Shown piece after piece: positions 6,177 through 13,122 of a stretch of 24,600 nucleotides of DNA (its first letter is position 1; each line of letters opens with the position of its first letter). Position numbers and translations under genes: made by a program. The stretch lies in IMG/VR virus record IMGVR_UViG_3300031977_000690, positions 1-24,600 of that record; one strand, written 5' to 3'. A model generated the notes under the pieces. That model was given only the letters and a program-made list of their open reading frames with translations, searched no databases and was not told the origin of the DNA. Origin of the DNA: a virus.

Positions 6177-6437
6177 TTAATTATCTGCCATTTTTTCCAG
6201 CGTTAAGCGGATTTGCTGGATGTTTTCATCGATGCGCGCAGACATGATTGCCTGCGTCTGTGTTGTGTCTTCTAGTTTCTGGATCATGATTTCATGGCGC
6301 GCAATGTTACGTGTGTTTTCATCAACACCGCTGGCCAACATAGAGACGTACCAGACGACGCCTGCCGCCTGCACAAAAATCGCAAAAAGGATGCCGTATT
6401 TTTCCATAATCCGTACCGCTGTAATTTTTTCTAACAT
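6177..6437 (-). CDS. Small membrane-anchored coiled-coil protein, first gene of lysis cassette
   Basis: From the ATG at 6437 this is 86 residues; a GTG at 6443 would add two. It has a short basic start, one membrane helix at about 14-32 (YGILFAIFVQAAGVVWYVSML), then a heptad-like helix up to the C-terminus. Single N-terminal helix plus coiled coil is common among phage lysis accessory proteins and resembles i-spanin or antiholin architecture, so pairing with the lipoprotein at 4704 is an alternative to the u-spanin idea. No Shine-Dalgarno is clear. A possible minus-strand promoter (TTAACA 6480-6475, AATACT 6456-6451) would place the transcript start almost at the start codon. Confidence 0.65.
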   Translation of the reverse strand: MLEKITAVRIMEKYGILFAIFVQAAGVVWYVSMLASGVDENTRNIARHEIMIQKLEDTTQTQAIMSARIDENIQQIRLTLEKMADN

Positions 6438-6474
6438 TACCACAACAGCAAGTATTGCGCCATATCCCTATTTG

Positions 6475-6493
6475 TGTTAACACGGTGTTAAAT
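6475..6493. promoter_or_regulatory. Palindromic operator candidate in the divergent lysis/replication region
   Basis: TGTTAACA-CGG-TGTTAAAT matches 14 of 16 arm positions of the palindrome at 3132. It lies in the 68-base gap between the minus-strand lysis cassette (start 6437) and the + strand ribbon-helix-helix gene (start 6506), and abuts the Shine-Dalgarno GGAGG of the latter (6496-6500). On the minus side, TTAACA within the site could act as a -35. A bound dimer could therefore control both directions and autoregulate the regulator gene. Confidence 0.65.
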
Positions 6494-6505
6494 ATGGAGG
6501 ATATT

Positions 6506-6673
6506 ATGTATCAACTTAAACAAATTGGCCCACGGATACGTGAGCAAGTCTATCACGCGCTGCACAATTACAGCGCGATGACGCGGCTATCGATGTCAAA
6601 GATAGTTGAAGATGCTGTCAAAGAGTACCTTGAGAAACAAGGCTTTGAGGTGGCTGATGATCATCGGAATTGA
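6506..6673 (+). CDS. Ribbon-helix-helix (Arc/MetJ-like) transcription regulator
   Basis: This 55-residue protein has the RHH pattern: a short N-terminal strand (MYQLKQIGPRI), helix A (REQVYHALHNYSAMT), a turn (RLSM) and helix B (SKIVEDAVKEYLEKQG). Such proteins bind palindromic operators as dimers of dimers through the paired strands. An ideal GGAGG (6496-6500) precedes the ATG, and the TGTTAACA palindrome lies immediately upstream of it, which suggests autorepression. It is the first gene of the recombination/replication operon and overlaps the RuvC-like gene by 17 bases. That it is the protein binding all four palindromes is inference; the HTH protein at 3963 is the competing candidate. Confidence 0.8.
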   Translation: MYQLKQIGPRIREQVYHALHNYSAMTRLSMSKIVEDAVKEYLEKQGFEVADDHRN

Positions 6674-7103
6674 TTGTGGCTACCGCACAGGCGGCGTGGC
6701 ATTAGTCGGAGACGACTGGGCAGAGGTGCACGACCTTCCGACATACGACGAAGGCGGCGTCGACGTCGTGGCTCTTATGGATATCCTGACCTCAGTCGAT
6801 CGGGTGGACCACATATTCGTTGAGAAGCAGCAAGCTATGCCGAAGCAGGGCGTCAGCTCCACTTTTAAGCTAGGCTTTGGATACGGCCAGATATTGACGA
6901 CGTGCGCGTTGTCGCGGACGCCGTATACACAAGTAACGCCTAACAACTGGAAGCGCTCTCTCAACCTACCGCGTGACAAGGATGCGGCGAGAAGGCTTGC
7001 GCAGCAATGGTTCCCAGACTTAGCGTCACAACTAAAGCGCAAAAAGGACGAACACCGCGCAGAGGCGCTGCTAATAGCGCTATTCGGTAAGGGGAAAGTA
7101 TAA
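6657..7103 (+). CDS. RuvC-like Holliday junction resolvase
   Basis: This 148-residue RNase H-fold nuclease would cut four-way junctions made during recombination and replication so that concatemers can be packaged. It begins IIGIDCGYRTGG with catalytic Asp6. Glu56 lies in IFVEKQQAMPKQG, and the C-terminal helix KKDEHRAEALLIAL supplies Asp131 and Glu136. The start at 6657 was chosen because the catalytic strand begins there and GAGG (6647-6650) lies six bases before it; a longer frame from 6606 is only the overlap with the upstream gene. It is followed by the RecE-like nuclease with a one-base stop/start overlap (TAATG). Confidence 0.85.
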   Translation: MIIGIDCGYRTGGVALVGDDWAEVHDLPTYDEGGVDVVALMDILTSVDRVDHIFVEKQQAMPKQGVSSTFKLGFGYGQILTTCALSRTPYTQVTPNNWKRSLNLPRDKDAARRLAQQWFPDLASQLKRKKDEHRAEALLIALFGKGKV

Positions 7104-7897
7104 TGCCAGTACACTTAGACATGGCCAACAGCGATTATCACGCGCTACCGCACCTGTCGTCGTCAGGCGCAAAGACGATTGCGCTGCAGTCACTGGCGGA
7201 CTTTAAGTACGCTGAGCGCAAAGAGACGACGGCGATGCTGATTGGCTCTGCCGCACACACTCTGACGTTTGAGCCACACAAGGCAGACGAAATTTGGGAG
7301 TGGGCAGGCCGCCGCGCGGGCAAAGAATACAACGAGTTTAAGGAAAGCGCAGACGCAGCCGGCGCGATTATCTTGAACACTGCGGAATACGACAAGGTGC
7401 ACCGCCTTGCAGAGGCTGTGAGAGCCAATACGGCGGCCGCTGAGTTGCTGTCTGGCGACCTTGTGTGTGAGGCAAGCGTACTGACGCAAGATACGCTCAC
7501 AAAGGTAGATATGCGCGCACGGCCTGACGGCTGGCGCAAAGACATTGCGTGCCTGCTAGACTTGAAAACAACGATAGACCCATCACCGGAAGGATTTGCA
7601 AGGCAGGCTGCAAACCTTGGGTATCACATCCAAGAAAGTTTTTACCGTCGAGTGTTGGAGCTTGACGGCCACGAGGTGGATCGGTTTATCTTTATAGCTG
7701 TCGGAAAGGATGCACCATACAAAGTTGGTATTTACGAATTGGACGCCGAATCCTTAAACGAAGGGGACGCGGCGGTACAATACGCGCTGGAGCAGTATGC
7801 AATAGCGCAAGCGAACAACGAGTGGACTTACGATTACGGGGAGTTGATGACGATCCGTATCCCGCCATTCTCGTTCAAATTCACAGAGGCAAACTAA
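7103..7897 (+). CDS. RecE/exonuclease VIII-like PD-(D/E)XK nuclease
   Basis: This 264-residue protein has the motif order of the RecE-like (DUF3799-type) exonucleases: an N-terminal LSSSGAKTI segment, LIGSAAHTLTFEP with His52, Glu123 in the strand VCEASV, RARPDGW with Asp142, LLDLKTT with Asp153 and Lys155 as the (D/E)XK pair, and the QESFYRR helix (Gln177-Tyr181). It should resect double-stranded ends 5' to 3' and load a partner annealing protein. The RuvC-like gene upstream and the ssDNA-binding candidate downstream make a recombination module. The family is usually longer in E. coli because of an N-terminal extension; this length is that of the nuclease domain alone. Confidence 0.85.
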   Translation: MPVHLDMANSDYHALPHLSSSGAKTIALQSLADFKYAERKETTAMLIGSAAHTLTFEPHKADEIWEWAGRRAGKEYNEFKESADAAGAIILNTAEYDKVHRLAEAVRANTAAAELLSGDLVCEASVLTQDTLTKVDMRARPDGWRKDIACLLDLKTTIDPSPEGFARQAANLGYHIQESFYRRVLELDGHEVDRFIFIAVGKDAPYKVGIYELDAESLNEGDAAVQYALEQYAIAQANNEWTYDYGELMTIRIPPFSFKFTEAN

Positions 7898-7913
7898 GTC
7901 AAGGAGACACATC

Positions 7914-8492
7914 ATGCCAATTACATTCGGATCAAGTGACAACGAGGGAAGCGGCGTATACATCCGCGGAAACCTACCGCAAAACCGCTGGTGGGCAAAA
8001 ACGGAGGCCGGCGACGAGCCGATCGACATGGACCGCGGCTTCGCAATCGACATCAAAGACGTCGTCTTCGGATGGCTTCACATCGATGTGGGCGTTCGTG
8101 ACTGGCAGGCGTGGCCCTCGCCTAGTCAACGCACTGAGCGACCAAGCGAAAACCATAAGCAGGGTTTTAGCGTCAACTGTTGGCTCGCTGATGGGCGCGC
8201 TGCAGAATTTTCTGGGAATAGCTACGGCTTGGGACAGTTTATCGCAAAGCTGTACAACAAAGCTGAAGAAATGCCAGAATTCAATCAGGGCAAGGTTCCG
8301 GTCGTACAAGTAACGTCGACAACACCTGTCGTCGTTGGCAAGGGAACGTCGTATGACGTTGGCTTCAACATCCGCACATGGATCGATAAGCCCGCGGCGG
8401 ACGCAGCACCGGCGGCACCGGTTGAAGCGCCTGCACCTGCACCGGCGCCTGCAGCGGCACCCGCAGCCGAAGGAAATAACTTCGGGTTCTAA
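7914..8492 (+). CDS. Probable ssDNA-binding protein
   Basis: AGGAG precedes the ATG at 7914. The 192-residue protein has a beta-rich N-terminal domain (about 1-150, with GVYIRGNLPQNRWW, FGWLHIDVGV and GFSVNCWL) and then a disordered Ala/Pro-rich linker (about 155-183). It ends in EGNNFGF, a terminal aromatic tail like those of phage T7 gp2.5 and bacterial SSB, although less acidic. A folded domain, a Pro/Ala linker and a short terminal Phe tip next to a recombination exonuclease and ahead of the primase-helicase fit an ssDNA-binding or annealing protein. The assignment is by architecture and context, since no signature OB-fold motif can be confirmed by eye. Confidence 0.6.
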   Translation: MPITFGSSDNEGSGVYIRGNLPQNRWWAKTEAGDEPIDMDRGFAIDIKDVVFGWLHIDVGVRDWQAWPSPSQRTERPSENHKQGFSVNCWLADGRAAEFSGNSYGLGQFIAKLYNKAEEMPEFNQGKVPVVQVTSTTPVVVGKGTSYDVGFNIRTWIDKPAADAAPAAPVEAPAPAPAPAAAPAAEGNNFGF

Positions 8493-8493
8493 C

Positions 8494-9096
8494 ATGATCT
8501 ATCTCAGCGGCAAAAAGACGGAATGCACAAACCAAATAGGCGTAATGCTTAGCTTTAATGCTGGTAAACAGTCTACAGTTGGGCACAGTCTTTTTGCCGC
8601 TGATAACGGATGCTTTGTGCAGGCAGATAAATACAGCAACGATGGCTTTCTTGCTTGGCTTGATAAGTTAGATCGTGAAGCTTGCCTGTTTGCCACAGCA
8701 CCTGATGTGGTTGGTGACGCAGCCGCAACAAAAGACAGAGCTTACCCAATGCTTCCGCGCATACAAAACTTAGGATTTAAGGCTGCCTATGTCTGCCAAG
8801 ATGGTGAGTTACCTGAGACAGTTGAGTGGTCAAAGTTAGACGCAATATTTATTGGCGGCAGCACAGAGTGGAAACTGAGCCAAGCTGCTGCCGATCTTGT
8901 GGCGGAAGCTAAACGCAAAGATAAATGGGTGCATATGGGTAGAGTGAACAGCTTTCAACGCATGCGCCTTGCCGCTGCAATCGGCTGCGATAGCGTGGAT
9001 GGAACTATGTTGGCGTTTGCGCCAGATATAAATAAAGCAAAGCTAGACCAATGGCTTTGCTGGTTAAACGAGCAGCCAATGCTCAATATGCTGTAG
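8494..9096 (+). CDS. dpdA: DpdA/TGT-like DNA base transglycosylase (7-deazaguanine insertion candidate)
   Basis: This 200-residue protein keeps the tRNA-guanine transglycosylase active-site order. ADNGCF (Asp37) matches TGT DSGGF, APDVVGD (Asp71) the second base-contact Asp, VCQDG (Gln102) the Gln, and FIGGST (Gly121-Gly122) the Gly pair. GCDSVDGT supplies the nucleophile, probably Asp169. The TGT zinc site (CxCxxC...H) and C-terminal domain are absent, as expected for a short DNA-acting relative. Known phage DpdA proteins replace guanine in DNA with preQ0 or related 7-deazaguanines and protect against restriction. I chose the ATG at 8494 because the longer frame back to 8335 overlaps the previous gene. 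No strong Shine-Dalgarno is present. The transporter gene follows after nine bases. Leu and Ala codons (TTA, CTT, GCT) look less host-adapted than in the neighbours, hinting at transfer. DNA rather than tRNA as substrate is inferred. Confidence 0.78.
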   Translation: MIYLSGKKTECTNQIGVMLSFNAGKQSTVGHSLFAADNGCFVQADKYSNDGFLAWLDKLDREACLFATAPDVVGDAAATKDRAYPMLPRIQNLGFKAAYVCQDGELPETVEWSKLDAIFIGGSTEWKLSQAAADLVAEAKRKDKWVHMGRVNSFQRMRLAAAIGCDSVDGTMLAFAPDINKAKLDQWLCWLNEQPMLNML

Positions 9097-9105
9097 GAGG
9101 ATAGC

Positions 9106-9618
9106 ATGAAAAAATGGATTTACTTAGCGGGCTATATTGGGACGATACCTGCAGCAAACTGGATGATCGGTAATGTCGGCACGTTCTGCATCTCTGATGG
9201 CCCATGTATGATCCCAGTTGGATTTGGCATGACAGCGCCTAGTGGTGTTTTAATGGTGGGCGCAGCTTTGGTTCTACGTGACCAAGTGCAAGAACATCTT
9301 GGGACACAGTGGTCATTAATTGGCATCCTTGCGGGCGCAATTTTGTCTTATCTATTAGCTGATCCGTTTATTGCCATTGCTAGCATTGTAGCGTTTGGCG
9401 TTTCAGAGCTTGTGGACTTTGCTGCATACACCTACTTGCGTGAGCGAGGTCGAGCTTTTGCTGTTGCTGCGTCAGGTTTAGTTGGTGCAGCAATGGACAG
9501 CTTGGCTTTCCTATACATTGCTTTCGGATCGATAGCTTACATAGAGGGTCAAATATTTGGAAAGCTTGTTATTAGCTTAATCGCCGCGATTGCGATCAAA
9601 TTCGCCATAAAAAAGTAG
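9106..9618 (+). CDS. yhhQ: VUT-family (YhhQ-like) queuosine-precursor transporter
   Basis: This 170-residue membrane protein has about five to six hydrophobic helices and the family pattern: AANWMIGNVG near the N-terminus, MTAPSGVLMVGAALVLRDQVQEHLG (split here by the second helix), ILSYLLADPFIAIAS, AFGVSELVDFAAYTYLRERGR, and AMDSLAFLYIAFGS. YhhQ proteins import preQ0/preQ1 in E. coli. AGGAGG (9095-9100) precedes the ATG. Placed directly after the DpdA-like gene, it should supply 7-deazaguanine base from outside the cell, because no preQ0 synthesis genes (folE, queD, queE, queC) are in the window. It is slightly shorter than bacterial members (~220 residues). Family membership is strong; the transported substrate is inferred. 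Confidence 0.85.
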   Translation: MKKWIYLAGYIGTIPAANWMIGNVGTFCISDGPCMIPVGFGMTAPSGVLMVGAALVLRDQVQEHLGTQWSLIGILAGAILSYLLADPFIAIASIVAFGVSELVDFAAYTYLRERGRAFAVAASGLVGAAMDSLAFLYIAFGSIAYIEGQIFGKLVISLIAAIAIKFAIKK

Positions 9619-9651
9619 TAACAAATGTTATAACGGCGCAGAGGGAAAACA

Positions 9652-11847
9652 ATGTCAGAGGCATATTTTAACAAGGTATTAGATGGCGCGGTACACGACG
9701 TCATTGCGTCCATGAAGGGCGGCAGAAACGAAAACCTAAACAAAGCAGCATTCGCGATCGGGCGCCACGCGCACCTATCACCGGCAAACACAGACAACGC
9801 GATCCTGCAGCTACACACAGCCGCACGACAGATCGGCCTAAAAGACTTCGAGATCAAGTCGACTATTGGATCGGGCTTTAAGCGCGGGGCGGAAAATCCT
9901 AAGCAGCTCGAAAACTCGGATATACAACCGTATATACCAAGTGAACTGGAGCGCTTGGTTTCACGGTTGGCCAGTAAAGACTTAATCGTGCGTGACGAAG
10001 AGACACGCCAAGATAAGATAAAAAAGGCACAGGATACGTGGGAGCGTGCTGTGCCTATCTCACGAGAAAACAAGGACGCGGTACGTCCCGCGCTGCTTTA
10101 CCTTAACTCACGCGGCCTTGCAGCGTCGTCTGCAGTTGGCGTGGCAAAGTTTAGCGCAAGCACATACGACGGACCCGCGATCGTCTTTGCAGCGACCGCA
10201 CCGGATGGCACAATCGAGGGCGTGCAGAGCGTGCTCTTGACGCCAGAAGGCAAGAAGCGCGAAGTAAATGGCATTAGCAAATACTCGCGGGGCGTCATTG
10301 CCGGAAATGTAATGCAAATCGGTGATATACAAGGCGATAAGCCAATCTGCATTGTCGAAGGCCCAGAGGACGCGCTGAGCGTGCGTCAGGCTACGGGTGA
10401 CGATGCTGTGGTGGTCTGCACCTTCGGAAAGGCTGGGATGTCTACATTCGTGCCGCCACGCGCCTCAGACGTAACGCTATGCGCCGACCCTGACCTTGAC
10501 GTAGAAAAGTGTGCCGACGTCCTACAGGGCGACGGGTCAACGACGCTGCATGTCGTTCGCTTTGACCAGCTCGGCGTCGACAATGTGAAAGACGCAAACG
10601 ACTACCTACGCGAGGCCGGCAAGGACAAGCTGCGCGAAGCATTAGCGTACGCAAAACCGTACGCACAGGCAGTGCAGGAGATAAAGCAAAGCGAGCGCAA
10701 CTGGCCAACAGAGTTTGAGGTTATCGATCCCGCGCTGATCCCAAAGCGTCGCTGGGTTTATGGCAAGCATTACATCCGCGGATACGTGAGCGTGCTTGCA
10801 TCGATGGGCGGCGTCGGTAAGACATCAATGCAGGGGGTCGAGGCAATGGCCATCGCGACAGGCTTACCGTTATTGGAAGAGCCAATACACGAACCCGTGA
10901 ACGTGTGGGTCATTAATGGCGAAGACCCGCTTGAAGAGATGCAGCGCCGTTTTGCTGCAATCATGATCCACTACAACATCAAGCCAGAGCAAATCCAAGG
11001 CAAGCTATTCTTGGACGCGGGCCGCGACTTGCAGATCCAATTTGCAAAGCAAACGCGCGATGGCATCCTAACTGATGAAGACATGCTGCAGTTCATGGTC
11101 GACGAGATTAAGCGCAAAAACATCGGGCTAGTAATCATCGACCCGTGGGTTGGCTTCAACGACATTAACGAAAACGACAACGTCGCAATGAACGCAGCGG
11201 TCGCAGCCGCGCGCTGGGTCGCAGACCAGACCGACGCAGCGGTCGTTTTGACGCACCACATTCGCAAAACAAACGGTGAAGACGCAACGGTCGACAGCGT
11301 CCGCGGCGCTGGATCGCTGATCGGCGCAGCCCGTGCGGCGCGCATCATCAACAAGGTTAGCCAAGAAGATGCGCAGAAGCTGGGCGTGTCGGAGCAGGAG
11401 AGCCTCGGCATATTCCGTGTCGACGATGGTAAGGCAAACCTTGCCCCGCCCGCAGCGAACGCTCTGTACCGCCGTATGCACGGCGTGGAGTTGCCGAACG
11501 GTGAATATGTGGGTGTCTGCATACCGTTCAAAATGCCTGACCTGTTCGACGGTGTCAGCGCCCGTGACGCACGCGACGTGCAGCGCCTGATCGGAGCAGC
11601 GGCCGAGCGTCAGGAGCCAATGCGACTAGATGCACGCGCAAAGAATTGGGCGGGCAACGCAGTCGCGGTGCAGCTCGATCTGGATGTCGAAAAGAAAAAC
11701 GAAAAGTCACGCTGCAAAGCGATCCTGAAAAAGTGGATCGACACAAACGTGCTGAAGGTCGAAGAGTGGCCAGATAAACGTGCAGGGCGCGACGTGCAAT
11801 GCGTCGTCGTTGGAGAGTGGATCAGCGCATCGGAGTTGGGTACATGA
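9652..11847 (+). CDS. Primase-helicase-like replication protein (TOPRIM + RepA/AAA ATPase)
   Basis: This 731-residue protein has three parts. The N-terminal region (about 1-130) is helical and may be a zinc-less primase-associated domain. A TOPRIM domain (about 150-330) has Glu235 in IVEGPEDALS and the DxD in CADPDLD near 278. The C-terminal RecA-fold ATPase (about 365-620) has Walker A MGGVGKTS at about 385-392, VINGEDP near 421, Walker B LVIIDPW near 494, and a sensor-like VVLTHHIRK. It should unwind DNA and possibly synthesise or regulate primers at the phage fork. Fused TOPRIM-RepA proteins are common in phages and plasmids; whether it primes is uncertain because no CHC2 zinc finger is visible. 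The ATG has GAGGG upstream. Its TGA overlaps the next ATG. Confidence 0.85.
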   Translation: MSEAYFNKVLDGAVHDVIASMKGGRNENLNKAAFAIGRHAHLSPANTDNAILQLHTAARQIGLKDFEIKSTIGSGFKRGAENPKQLENSDIQPYIPSELERLVSRLASKDLIVRDEETRQDKIKKAQDTWERAVPISRENKDAVRPALLYLNSRGLAASSAVGVAKFSASTYDGPAIVFAATAPDGTIEGVQSVLLTPEGKKREVNGISKYSRGVIAGNVMQIGDIQGDKPICIVEGPEDALSVRQATGDDAVVVCTFGKAGMSTFVPPRASDVTLCADPDLDVEKCADVLQGDGSTTLHVVRFDQLGVDNVKDANDYLREAGKDKLREALAYAKPYAQAVQEIKQSERNWPTEFEVIDPALIPKRRWVYGKHYIRGYVSVLASMGGVGKTSMQGVEAMAIATGLPLLEEPIHEPVNVWVINGEDPLEEMQRRFAAIMIHYNIKPEQIQGKLFLDAGRDLQIQFAKQTRDGILTDEDMLQFMVDEIKRKNIGLVIIDPWVGFNDINENDNVAMNAAVAAARWVADQTDAAVVLTHHIRKTNGEDATVDSVRGAGSLIGAARAARIINKVSQEDAQKLGVSEQESLGIFRVDDGKANLAPPAANALYRRMHGVELPNGEYVGVCIPFKMPDLFDGVSARDARDVQRLIGAAAERQEPMRLDARAKNWAGNAVAVQLDLDVEKKNEKSRCKAILKKWIDTNVLKVEEWPDKRAGRDVQCVVVGEWISASELGT

Positions 11848-12083
11848 GCCGTCACAGCCCGAAATCTAAGCAGCGTCATCCTGACGCACCGCGCGAACAT
11901 TACGAAGTCGCGCACATAACATTCGAGATAGCGCCGGACGCAAAGACGTTCGCGCTTATAGCTGGGCAGGCGTACAGCGCGAAGGACCGCCGGCCGCTGT
12001 TCAGCGCACACATAGAAAAGGGCATGAGCGAGCAGCTACGTGAGCTGGCGTTCAGGCTCAGACAATTGGAGGAGGAACTATGA
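11844..12083 (+). CDS. Small protein, unknown function
   Basis: The ATG at 11844 forms an ATGA overlap with the stop of the primase-helicase gene, which fixes this start over the longer frame from 11799. The 79-residue product has a basic, His-rich N-terminus (SRHSPKSKQRHPDAPREHY), a beta-like middle (ITFEIAPDAKTFALIAGQAY) and a helical acidic C-terminus (LRELAFRLRQLEEEL). No family is recognised. Coupling to the replication gene suggests a role at the fork or in nucleotide handling; this is only context. Confidence 0.7.
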   Translation: MSRHSPKSKQRHPDAPREHYEVAHITFEIAPDAKTFALIAGQAYSAKDRRPLFSAHIEKGMSEQLRELAFRLRQLEEEL

Positions 12084-12301
12084 GAAAGTTTGAAGAATGC
12101 ATCGCACGGTTGGACGTGTTTGGCGATAGCCGAGAGGTGGCGGACGGCGTTGAAAGTATGCACGGTAAGAAGCACCTGTACTGGCCAAAAGAAGGCGCGC
12201 TGCACATACGCGGGCTGTGGGAGCTTACGTTAAAACTCGCAGCGCATGGGCGGCGGATGCAGAAGCGCATTAAAGAGCTGGAGGCGCAGATCAATGAATA
12301 G
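12080..12301 (+). CDS. Small helical protein, unknown function
   Basis: This 73-residue protein starts in an ATGA overlap with the previous gene, preceded by GGAGGA. It contains HLYWPKEGALHIRGLWELTLKLA in two parts (around 32-54) and a C-terminal amphipathic helix (KRIKELEAQI). No domain is recognised. It overlaps the next gene by eight bases and belongs to the replication operon. Confidence 0.7.
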   Translation: MRKFEECIARLDVFGDSREVADGVESMHGKKHLYWPKEGALHIRGLWELTLKLAAHGRRMQKRIKELEAQINE

Positions 12302-12719
12302 ACCAACATACGAAACGCAGACGGATCGCAACAACGAGCGACGCCTCGCAGCGAAGATCGAGAAGCATTACAACTGCATCCTAACAAAGATGCCAATGAA
12401 GCTAAGCCTAGACTTTATGGCGATCCGCGACGGGAAGGCCGTGGCATTCATCGAGGCGCGGCAGCGTAAGATCGCGATGAACAAGTATCCGACATACATG
12501 CTGTCGCTCTACAAGGCGACGCAGGCGCGCCTGCTAACGATGACAACAGGCTTACCGTGTTTCCTAGCCGTGCAGTGGACGGATAAGGCTGGCATGGCGG
12601 AGCTGCCGCCGTCGTTCGAGGACATGCACGTCGAGGTCGGCGGAACAACGCGAAGAGACGATCCACAAGACATCGAGCCTATGGTACACTTCGACATAGC
12701 CAAGTTTAAGGAGCTGTAA
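12294..12719 (+). CDS. PD-(D/E)XK (VRR-NUC-like) nuclease-fold protein with altered catalytic Lys
   Basis: The start at 12294 overlaps the preceding stop. The 141-residue protein resembles small phage nucleases of the VRR-NUC or endonuclease-like group: Asp40 in LSLDFMAIRDGK, then the core strand AFIEARQRK (Glu54-Ala-Arg56), the aromatic segment KYPTYMLSLYKA (about 64-75) and a beta strand PCFLAVQW. The usual (D/E)XK Lys is replaced by Arg56, with Lys59 nearby, so activity may be reduced or the Lys may have moved. Such proteins can act as structure-specific nucleases in replication or recombination. Fold assignment is by motif order only. Confidence 0.55.
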   Translation: MNRPTYETQTDRNNERRLAAKIEKHYNCILTKMPMKLSLDFMAIRDGKAVAFIEARQRKIAMNKYPTYMLSLYKATQARLLTMTTGLPCFLAVQWTDKAGMAELPPSFEDMHVEVGGTTRRDDPQDIEPMVHFDIAKFKEL

Positions 12720-12721
12720 CC

Positions 12722-12970
12722 ATGACACTACCAATTCGCGAAGTAGAAGACGACGAGAGCAAGCTGGAGCTTGGCCGCATCGTCTGGGATGAAGAGATCG
12801 GCGGAGCCGTCATCGAATGGAGCGCAGATGAAATGCCAGTGATGTCAACGGCACTGCTAGACGTCAAATTTGTGATGGAGGTGCTACAGGGTATCGATGC
12901 CGACGTGACGATGATGAAGGCGCTAAACAAGGCGCTGCTAACTGAGGGCACAAATGGGACGATGCACTAG
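12722..12970 (+). CDS. Small acidic protein, unknown function
   Basis: The ATG lies two bases after the preceding stop. The 82-residue protein is strongly acidic (N-terminal VEDDESKLELGR; DEEIGGAVIEWSADE) with a helical C-terminal half containing several Met residues. No domain is recognised. It is the last gene before the repeat-rich intergenic region at 12971. A DNA-mimic or anti-nuclease role would fit the charge but cannot be shown. Confidence 0.65.
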   Translation: MTLPIREVEDDESKLELGRIVWDEEIGGAVIEWSADEMPVMSTALLDVKFVMEVLQGIDADVTMMKALNKALLTEGTNGTMH

Positions 12971-12972
12971 TT

Positions 12973-13107
12973 CCACAGTTACCACAGTTGGACTGTGGAA
13001 GAGTGTGGAAGTGTGGTAAAAGAGGCCACTTTTAGTTCCACCACAGTTATTACGTATATATACGTAACTGTGGTGGTAACTGTGGACTAGGTGGAAACTA
13101 ACTGTGG
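12973..13107. repeat. Iteron-like CCACAGTT/AACTGTGG repeats with central palindrome; origin or complex operator candidate
   Basis: The only sizeable gap in the replication operon holds three CCACAGTT copies (12973, 12982, 13041) and three AACTGTGG copies in inverse orientation (13066, 13078, 13100). A one-mismatch copy lies at 12991 and shorter TGTGG cores at 13004 and 13012. In the centre, CCACCACAG (13038-13046) and CTGTGGTGG (13068-13076) flank a perfect AT-rich palindrome, TTACGTATATATACGTAA (13050-13067). Repeated short sites around an easily melted palindrome suggest a replication origin or a cooperative regulator-binding region. The 3' end of the gap supplies AAGGAGAG, the ribosome binding site for the gene at 13123. 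Confidence 0.7.
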
Positions 13108-13122
13108 AAGGAGAGTTGAGAC

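Noticed and set aside
8335-8493. N-terminal extension of the DpdA-like protein
   Set aside because: The extension is Arg/His-rich shadow translation of the ssDNA-binding gene; the TGT-like part begins at the ATG 8494.
9616-9633. Possible fifth palindrome copy before the primase-helicase gene
   Set aside because: TAGTAACA-AA-TGTTATAA matches 12 of 16 arm positions but has a 2-base spacer, so it does not fit the common geometry.
13038-13076. Central palindrome as a transcription terminator
   Set aside because: No T-run follows; the AT-rich centre and flanking repeats fit an origin or operator better.
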